From Blastopirellula marina (GTDB lineage Bacteria > Planctomycetota > Phycisphaerae > Sedimentisphaerales > UBA12454), in the NCBI GenBank assembly GCA_020721975.1, contig DYLR01000005.1, positions 1-32,292 on the forward strand: a stretch of DNA of 32,292 nt. Direction: 5' to 3'. Under the pieces are notes generated by a model. It searched no databases. It was not told the DNA's origin and saw nothing but the letters and a program-made list of their open reading frames with translations. How positions within the stretch are numbered: position 1 is the stretch's first letter; each line of letters begins with the position of its first letter. Positions 25,754 to 32,292 of this stretch are shown here, piece by piece. Both the position numbers and the translations under genes were made by a program.

Positions 25754-26691
25754 CCTTTAAACAATCCTTCAAGCAGCGGCATTCTGACAATCTCTGTGCC
25801 GCGGTAAAACCAGTCGGTGGTCATATCCGCGCTGCCTTTTGGCGGGATAAGACCTTTGGCAAATTTTTTGCTTACAGGCGGTTTGGCAACAACCAAATCA
25901 AGCGGCACTGCGGAATTTTCATTCACTGCCGCATAAGTTTTATTATCAGAATGAAGATTGCTCCAGCAGTGAGCGCACGGCGCAAAATCAGTTCTGGCCA
26001 CGTAAAGTTTTTCGCCCTTATCCGGCACAACCGGCTCAAGGCCGTCGGTCTCGCCGGCAAGTTTTGATGGTATCGCAAATTCGCAGGCCATTTTTTGTCC
26101 GCGGTCTCTTGCGGATTTCAGATACGGCCTGGCCTTATTCACCGGATGTTCAAATGCCGCAGGGTCGATAAATATGCAGATTTTACTGTCACGCAAATCG
26201 CTCATCACAGTAAAATCCTCGAACTTGGCCAGTATCATATCAATATAGCCTTTTTCCCGCCACAGGCTTTCAAAAGATCTGGCAGGGTCTTGTATCATCA
26301 CATACGTCCAGCTGCTCTGCCAGCTTCGATTGGGAGGTTCAAAACCGTTTAAGATAAGTTTGGCGTCCACAGTGCCGGACGGCACGTCTTTACCGCCGCT
26401 GTAAAGTTGCGGGTCAAAAACAAATACATTGTTATGACCGTGGCGGACAAGAAAAGGCGAAACAAGCCCCTTATTGCACGTCGCGTCGTTAATACCCAGA
26501 TATATCGCGATTACCGTTTCGTCAACTTCAGGCATTAAATGGGCAAGCTCAAGGCTGTTTATATCCTCGTCGGGAGCGAAATAATTGCTCATGCCTTTCA
26601 AAACACAAAACGCATCCGTGAGAAACTTTTTATACTGCACAACGGTCATTTTCGATTTTTCAGGTACAACAATTTGCCGTTTAATATCCAT
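25750..26691 (-). CDS. Unassigned 313-aa protein, translationally coupled to the dehydrogenase
   Basis: Long ORF in operon; ATGA overlap at 25750-25753; no family recognised by eye. Confidence 0.75.
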   Translation of the reverse strand: MDIKRQIVVPEKSKMTVVQYKKFLTDAFCVLKGMSNYFAPDEDINSLELAHLMPEVDETVIAIYLGINDATCNKGLVSPFLVRHGHNNVFVFDPQLYSGGKDVPSGTVDAKLILNGFEPPNRSWQSSWTYVMIQDPARSFESLWREKGYIDMILAKFEDFTVMSDLRDSKICIFIDPAAFEHPVNKARPYLKSARDRGQKMACEFAIPSKLAGETDGLEPVVPDKGEKLYVARTDFAPCAHCWSNLHSDNKTYAAVNENSAVPLDLVVAKPPVSKKFAKGLIPPKGSADMTTDWFYRGTEIVRMPLLEGLFKG

Positions 26692-26697
26692 ATTTTT

Positions 26698-27669
26698 TTA
26701 CTCGATTTTCTTTTCGTGAATCATATTCGCCAGTTCCCGGGCAATCAGGCCGATTCTTGGGCCGGGGCGTAAAATAAAATTCTCATCCGGAAAATAAATT
26801 CTGCCGTTTTTAACTGCACTTAGGCCGGAAAGTTCCGCCCAGTCGGCCAGCAGTTTTCCCCGCATTTGCGAACTCACCGCTCCGCCCGGCACCGGTTCGA
26901 TTATAACCTGCGGGTCGCGCCGAAGCAATGATTCCTTTGAAACAACAGGATATAAGGAATCAACCTGTGCAAAAATATTCTCTCCGCCGGCTATTTCAAT
27001 CAGTTCGCCGATACTGGTGCCGCCGCCGGCAGTGCCGAGCTGCGTAAGCGACCCGCCAATGCGGTTCATACTGAAAAACACACGCGGCCGGTTAAAATCT
27101 GCCACCTGCCGCGAAACCTCGTCAAGCTGTGTGCGGATAGTATTAACAAGCTCATCTGCTTGCCTGCGGCAGTTGAGCTTTTGGCCGATAGTAAGAATTG
27201 ATTCGTAAAGATTTTTTGTGCCCTCAAGCTGCAGCCGCAGTATTTCGATTTTCCTTTGAGAACAGAAATCCTTTATGCCCTCCGATACCCCCGCGACAAT
27301 AATCAGGTCCGGCGAAAGGCTGAGAATTTTCTCGAACGACGGGTTTATTATTCCGCCGACACAGGGTTTATTTTTTGCATCCGGCGGGTAATCGCAAAAA
27401 TCGCCTACACCCGCAATAATATCCTCGCAACCGAGCGCATAGACTATCTCGGTGATATTCGGATTCAGCGTTATTATTCTGCTGTAAACTTTTTCGGAAA
27501 CGGTATTATCGGTTTCAGCCTGCCGCTTCGTGCCGAATATGCCGAATAAAATTACACAAACGACCGCCGTCGCAAATGTTAGTATTATTAAAGGCTTAAA
27601 ATTATTTAAAATCACGGCTGCAAGTATAAATCCGCTTTGTCCGTTTGTCAATTTAAGGTTTTCCTGCAA
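26698..27669 (-). CDS. BtuF/FhuD-like ABC-type periplasmic binding protein (cobalamin or iron-siderophore)
   Basis: RIITLNPNITEIVYALGCEDIIAGVGDFCDYPPDAKNKPCVGGIINPSFEKILSLSPDLIIVAG; N-terminal TM/signal segment. Confidence 0.87.
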   Translation of the reverse strand: MQENLKLTNGQSGFILAAVILNNFKPLIILTFATAVVCVILFGIFGTKRQAETDNTVSEKVYSRIITLNPNITEIVYALGCEDIIAGVGDFCDYPPDAKNKPCVGGIINPSFEKILSLSPDLIIVAGVSEGIKDFCSQRKIEILRLQLEGTKNLYESILTIGQKLNCRRQADELVNTIRTQLDEVSRQVADFNRPRVFFSMNRIGGSLTQLGTAGGGTSIGELIEIAGGENIFAQVDSLYPVVSKESLLRRDPQVIIEPVPGGAVSSQMRGKLLADWAELSGLSAVKNGRIYFPDENFILRPGPRIGLIARELANMIHEKKIE

Positions 27670-27732
27670 AATTTCTTCTGGTATAATGCGGGCTGGTTAT
27701 CGCCGCTGTGGCGACGAAGGGATACGAAAGTA

Positions 27733-29709
27733 TTGATTGCCTTAAACAAGCCCAATTTGTTTGACGTTTCAAAGGTGTTCGCACCGGACGGGCCGCTGGC
27801 CGGGTGGGAGCGTTTCGAGCTGCGTCCGCAGCAGATTAAAATGGCCGCTGCTGTAAAAGCCGCTTTTGAAAATAAACATCACCTGATAGTCGAGGCAGGT
27901 ACAGGCGTCGGCAAAAGTTTTGCATATCTGGTCCCCGCTGTCGAGCGTGCGCTGAACAAGGAAGGCAAATCACTCATCAGCACCTATACAATCAATTTAC
28001 AGGAACAGCTTATTAACAACGACATTCCGTTCCTGATAAAAAAACTTGGTGCGGTGTTTTCCGCCGCCATAGCAAAAGGACGCAATAACTATCTGTGCCG
28101 GCGAAGGCTCGAATTTGCAATAGGCAAAAGCAGGGGATTATTCGACGATTTCTACGGTGAACTGATAAATTTGCGGCAATGGGCAGACAACAGTGAAGAC
28201 GGTTCGCTGAGCGAACTGAAACATTCGCCTTCAGCAATGGTGTGGGATGCGGTCAAAAGCGAACACGGCAACTGCCCGGGCAGAAAATGCCTGAACTTCA
28301 GCAAATGCTTTTACTGGCGGGCAAGACGCAGACTTGAAACCGCCGATATTATCGTGGCCAATCATTCGATTCTGTTCAGCGACCTTGTGCTGCGCAGGGA
28401 AAACATTTCGCTTCTGCCGGATTATAAATTCATTGTGATTGACGAAGCGCACAATATGGAGGCTGTGGCACAGGATCATTTCGGCCTGGACATCTCCAAC
28501 TTCTCGATAAGCTACACGCTGAACAACATTTACAATCAGCGGACAAAACGCGGATTTCTTTCCTGGCTGCCCGTTAATGCTGAAAAAGCCGTTGGACAGA
28601 TAAAAATCTGCGAAAAAGCCGCCAAAACGTTTTTTCAGGACGTTTCTCAATGGTACGACAGCGACTGCCGCAGCAGCGGCAACGGCAGATGCCGGGCAAA
28701 TTTCGTAAAAGACTGCATCAGCGAACAATTCAGAGAATTGCGGAGCAGACTCTCGGCAATGGCAAAACAGTTTCAGGACACCGACGAGCAGTTTGAATTC
28801 AACCGCCACATCGACCGATGCAGAGAAATCGAGTCTGGCATTCGCACTTTTCTGACGCAGCCCAAAGACGACTGTGTTTACTGGGTGGAAAAACAGGAAA
28901 ACCGCAGAATGCATATTTCCCTTCGCAGCGCACCGCTCGATGTAGGGCCTTATGTGCGGGAATGTCTTCTTGAAGAGTTTCCGGCTATCGTTATGACCTC
29001 GGCAACTTTAAGCAGCGCAGAACAGGACGGCAGGGAAGGCTTCGGATTTTTTGCCGACCGCATCGGTCTGAAAGACTTCAAACACCTGCGGCTCGGCTCG
29101 CCGTTTAATTACGCCGGCCAGGTTACGCTGTATATCGAGTCCAATTTGCCTGAGCCGAACGAAGACGGCTTTGTCCGAATCGCCGCCGAGAAAATAAAAT
29201 ATTATCTCACGCAGACCGGCGGCAATGCCTTTGTGCTGCTTACCAGCTACGCAATGCTTAAATCACTTACTGAAATTCTGGAAGACTGGCTTGTCCAAAA
29301 CGATATGCCGGTGTTTAAGCAAAGCGACTCTTACGACCGCACAAAACTTCTCAATGAATTCCGTCACACCCGGCGGGCTGTGCTTTTCGGCACGGACAGC
29401 TTCTGGCAGGGAGTCGATGTGCCGGGCGATGCGCTGCAAAATGTTATTATTGTGCGGCTGCCGTTTGCCGTGCCTAATCATCCGCTGATTCAGGGCAGAA
29501 TTGAAAAAATCAGGGCCGACGGCGAAAGCCCGTTTTTCAAGTACCAATTGCCCTGTGCCGTTCTAAAATTCAAGCAGGGTTTCGGCAGACTCATCCGCAG
29601 TAAAACCGACCGCGGCATTGTCGTGGTGCTTGATTCACGCATTGTGCGCAAAACATACGGCAGACAATTTATCAATGCAATACCGAAATGCAGAATTGAA
29701 ATAGTGTAA
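27733..29709 (+). CDS. DinG/XPD-like Fe-S superfamily 2 DNA helicase; probable TTG start at 27733 (ORF track gives ATG at 27637)
   Basis: HLIVEAGTGVGKSFAYLVPA, IVIDEAHNMEAVA, cysteines YLCRRR...GNCPGRKCLNFSKCF, VIMTSATLSS, GTDSFWQGVDVPGDALQNVIIVRLPF, LKFKQGFGRLIRSKTDRGIVVVLDSR. Confidence 0.92.
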   Translation: MIALNKPNLFDVSKVFAPDGPLAGWERFELRPQQIKMAAAVKAAFENKHHLIVEAGTGVGKSFAYLVPAVERALNKEGKSLISTYTINLQEQLINNDIPFLIKKLGAVFSAAIAKGRNNYLCRRRLEFAIGKSRGLFDDFYGELINLRQWADNSEDGSLSELKHSPSAMVWDAVKSEHGNCPGRKCLNFSKCFYWRARRRLETADIIVANHSILFSDLVLRRENISLLPDYKFIVIDEAHNMEAVAQDHFGLDISNFSISYTLNNIYNQRTKRGFLSWLPVNAEKAVGQIKICEKAAKTFFQDVSQWYDSDCRSSGNGRCRANFVKDCISEQFRELRSRLSAMAKQFQDTDEQFEFNRHIDRCREIESGIRTFLTQPKDDCVYWVEKQENRRMHISLRSAPLDVGPYVRECLLEEFPAIVMTSATLSSAEQDGREGFGFFADRIGLKDFKHLRLGSPFNYAGQVTLYIESNLPEPNEDGFVRIAAEKIKYYLTQTGGNAFVLLTSYAMLKSLTEILEDWLVQNDMPVFKQSDSYDRTKLLNEFRHTRRAVLFGTDSFWQGVDVPGDALQNVIIVRLPFAVPNHPLIQGRIEKIRADGESPFFKYQLPCAVLKFKQGFGRLIRSKTDRGIVVVLDSRIVRKTYGRQFINAIPKCRIEIV

Positions 29710-29737
29710 AACGCAAATTTCAGCGATCCGGCTGCCT

Positions 29738-30655
29738 TTATGAAAGCAGTTTTTCAGCATACATCCAATCTACTGCACGTGCTAAAGTTTGTTGGGGGGT
29801 ATATCGGGGCTTATATCCCAGCAACTGTACGGCTTTGCTGATATCAGGACACATATGAGCCTTGAAGTGCCACCAGCCGCCAATATCAGTATTATATTTC
29901 TTAACATATTCGTCCCATTCCACGGTCCTGACGGGTATTTTAACATTGTAAATATCGGCATAAGCCTCCACAAATTTTGAGGCAGTTAATGCGTAAGCTG
30001 AACCGACATTAAAAATCCGGCCGGCAGACTGCGCCGGTTTTTCGACCACAAGAAAAAAACATTGCGCAATATCTTCCGCGTCACAAGGTCCAATCAGAAC
30101 ATCAGGCCCTTGCGGCAGTATAACCTCATGACCCTGTTTATGCCGCTTATGTACATCCAGACTTCTGCCGCCCGAGCATTCCAGAGGAATTTTGCCCGGG
30201 CCACAAATGTTCGGCGGCATAACAGCGGTAAAAGCAACACCATCGGCATCGCTTTGTTTCAAAAGCTCAAGAATATTCTTATAGCGAATGCGATATCCGT
30301 CAAACACACACTGACTTTGCGTAATTTCCGGAGTCGGAACCGTATGAGGACACCCGTACATCCACAGCGACCCGCAGGCAATTATATGCTTTGCCGTATT
30401 TTTGAAGATATGGTAAGCCGGCAGGACATCATGAACGATATTTATTACAACCTGCGGATGCAAATCGGCCAGGCTTCGCAAAAACTCCTCATTACGCATA
30501 TCCCCTTTAATATACCGTATTTTAGACCATATCTTTGTCGCCGGAATTGCCGTACGGCCTGTTCCTGCCACTATGGTTTCATAACCTGCATTCACCAGCA
30601 GAGGAATCAAAAAACCGCCAATATGCCCGGTGCCGCCAATAACTATCGCTCTCAT
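29738..30655 (-). CDS. NAD-dependent epimerase/dehydratase (extended SDR-like)
   Basis: IGGTGHIGGFLIPLLVNAGYETIVAGTGR Rossmann start; KGDMRNEEF; GRIFNVGSAYALTASKFVEAYADIY. Confidence 0.85.
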   Translation of the reverse strand: MRAIVIGGTGHIGGFLIPLLVNAGYETIVAGTGRTAIPATKIWSKIRYIKGDMRNEEFLRSLADLHPQVVINIVHDVLPAYHIFKNTAKHIIACGSLWMYGCPHTVPTPEITQSQCVFDGYRIRYKNILELLKQSDADGVAFTAVMPPNICGPGKIPLECSGGRSLDVHKRHKQGHEVILPQGPDVLIGPCDAEDIAQCFFLVVEKPAQSAGRIFNVGSAYALTASKFVEAYADIYNVKIPVRTVEWDEYVKKYNTDIGGWWHFKAHMCPDISKAVQLLGYKPRYTPQQTLARAVDWMYAEKLLS

Positions 30656-30685
30656 AGCTTCTTCATATCTTTCAAAATATAAACG

Positions 30686-32290
30686 TTATTGTTTTTTCGC
30701 AGATTTCATTCGCCCCCAGTCTGACAAATTAACGGTACTGCTGCGGTCAATATCGGCCCCCCGGCATCGCCAGTTCAGCTCATCGCAGTCATTGAGCCAT
30801 TCGAGCACAAAAATCTCAACGTCGCCGATATCAATAACGCAGTTGCGATTCAAGTCCCCTGCCGTCCAGGGCATATCGGCTCCGCCGCAACCGGACTGAA
30901 AGCTGTTTTCGCCCCAGTCATCCGCCAATTTTGCAATGTCCGCAAAATTTACCGAGCCGCTTTGGTCAATATCTGCGCCGCTGCAATAATTATTTCCGAC
31001 AGCACAGCCCTCATCAAGCCATTTTAGAACAATCATCTGCTGGTCAGATATATTGACTTTGCAATCCTTGTTTATATCGCCTGGCGGATATGGATGATTG
31101 GCATCGCCGCAGCGCGGCAGTTCGCTTAAATATTCCGGCAAAACTTTTATTCCCATAAGTCCTGCGGGCATATCGATAATAATTTTGTCAAAAATCGTGT
31201 TTCTGAAATCCTCCGGCCAGCCGTCCGCATAATGTGCCGACAGTGAAACATTATTCATTCCAAAAACGCCGTCAACAATAAGGTATTGGTCCCGCTGTAC
31301 GTCATAATATCCTATATCGTGAACGGCTACCATAGCATTTTTGTATATCAGCTTAAAGCCGTTGATTGTCGGCACGGAAAGCTCGTCTATTGAAAATCCC
31401 GGAATTTCCACTATTCCGCCCACTCCGCCTATGGCCACGCTGAAAGCCGTTTCAACCAGAGGATTGCCGTTTGCATCGACCAGCCCCAGCATTTGTGCCT
31501 GCTGTATTGAAATAAGGCTTACCATCCCGCCGGTGTCAAGCAGCCATGTGCCTGTTGAATTTTGACTGCCGTGTTTTATGGTAATATTGTCAATTACCGG
31601 ATTATAAGCCAGCACGGGTAGCGGCGGAACGTTAAGCGGATTGTCCGGCTGAATATATTTTTCAAATCGCAGCGGTATTTGGAAATCGCTCGGCGGAATA
31701 TTCGGATGCTGCGGCGAATAAGGATAGGCATTAAAAAAACCCGGCAGCGCAAATTCATTATCGTCAGGCGGTATGTTGCTTGCATTTGCGTCAAGTACTA
31801 TTACCCTGCCTGCCATTGTCGGCACGCCCATCAAATCAATCGGTCCTATGAGTTCGTCGGCTTGTGTTTGTGTAATCTGCACTCGAAATTGGCCTGCGGG
31901 TTCAAATCCGCTAAGGTCTTCTTCTTCGAGAGTACCAAAAAACTCAAAATCACCCAAATCCAGACTATAAGGCTTAATCGAGATGTATAAAGGTTCAGAT
32001 ACATAGAAATAATCTTCTCCGCCTACGCCGACATCAACGAATACCGAATTGGTCTCGACGGCAATACCCATCTGGGATGCTGTTTCATAAGAAAGAAGTA
32101 TTCCAGACGCTCCGGTATCATAATAAGCCCAGTTGATGGCTGTTTCACCGCCGAGCAAAGGGTCTTCATAAGTGAGCGGCGGACCGTTCGGGTCGCGGTG
32201 TAGTATAAACAGCATTTTGGGTATATCACCTGCGGCCTCAAGTACGCCGTCTATCACAAGATTTTCCGCAGCCGATGCGCTGTATGGCAC
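30686..32290 (-). CDS. Secreted two-lobed aspartic-protease-like protein with dockerin type I-like repeats (5' end beyond the window)
   Basis: YYDTGASGILLS and WLLDTGGMVSLIS active-site-like motifs; dockerin-like GDINKDCKVNISD, ADIDQSGSVNFAD, GDLNRNCVIDIGD, ADIDRSSTVNLSD. Confidence 0.8.
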   Translation of the reverse strand: MPYSASAAENLVIDGVLEAAGDIPKMLFILHRDPNGPPLTYEDPLLGGETAINWAYYDTGASGILLSYETASQMGIAVETNSVFVDVGVGGEDYFYVSEPLYISIKPYSLDLGDFEFFGTLEEEDLSGFEPAGQFRVQITQTQADELIGPIDLMGVPTMAGRVIVLDANASNIPPDDNEFALPGFFNAYPYSPQHPNIPPSDFQIPLRFEKYIQPDNPLNVPPLPVLAYNPVIDNITIKHGSQNSTGTWLLDTGGMVSLISIQQAQMLGLVDANGNPLVETAFSVAIGGVGGIVEIPGFSIDELSVPTINGFKLIYKNAMVAVHDIGYYDVQRDQYLIVDGVFGMNNVSLSAHYADGWPEDFRNTIFDKIIIDMPAGLMGIKVLPEYLSELPRCGDANHPYPPGDINKDCKVNISDQQMIVLKWLDEGCAVGNNYCSGADIDQSGSVNFADIAKLADDWGENSFQSGCGGADMPWTAGDLNRNCVIDIGDVEIFVLEWLNDCDELNWRCRGADIDRSSTVNLSDWGRMKSAKKQ

Positions 32291-32292
32291 AA

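Noticed and set aside
28231-28914. 227-aa minus-strand ORF
   Set aside because: Antisense to the DinG-like helicase; shadow ORF
30686-30730. Frameshift at the end of the last dockerin-like repeat (short NLSDWGRMKSAKKQ tail)
   Set aside because: Alternative frames do not restore a convincing dockerin helix, so there is no positive evidence of a frameshift

Overview
The 32.3 kb window is gene-dense and looks like bacterial chromosomal DNA. Dockerin repeats, a PilMN-containing pseudopilin cluster and the codon/GC character suggest a Planctomycetes/Phycisphaerae-like MAG; that assignment is inference. The left half (about 1.2-16.7 kb, minus strand) is one long hybrid type II secretion/type IV pilus-like locus. 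In transcription order it reads: GspG, GspI-like, GspJ-like, a non-coding-looking block of about 300 bp, GspH, PilM, PilN, PilO, PilP-like, secretin, TPR lipoprotein, histidine kinase, response regulator, GAF/HD-GYP, STAS, GspE (MshEN-like N-terminus) and GspF. The middle carries tsaE, thiL, argH, mgtC-family, efp and argG (minus) and a phosphofructokinase (plus). The right part has a three-gene minus-strand dehydrogenase operon with an unassigned 313-aa protein, an orphan BtuF-like binding protein, a DinG/XPD-like helicase, an SDR and an edge-truncated two-lobed aspartic-protease-like protein with dockerin repeats. No tRNA, rRNA, CRISPR, transposase or phage genes were recognised. The most notable observations are: c-di-GMP-type signalling genes embedded in the secretion operon; a hairpin repeat family with paired changes in its stems; a structured leader before gspG plus a 14-bp perfect hairpin after it; an EF-P lacking the modifiable Lys/Arg at its loop tip; a Walker A Thr/Ser to Asn change in GspE; an EF-hand-like loop in a GspJ-like pseudopilin; and the dockerin-bearing aspartic-protease-like protein.
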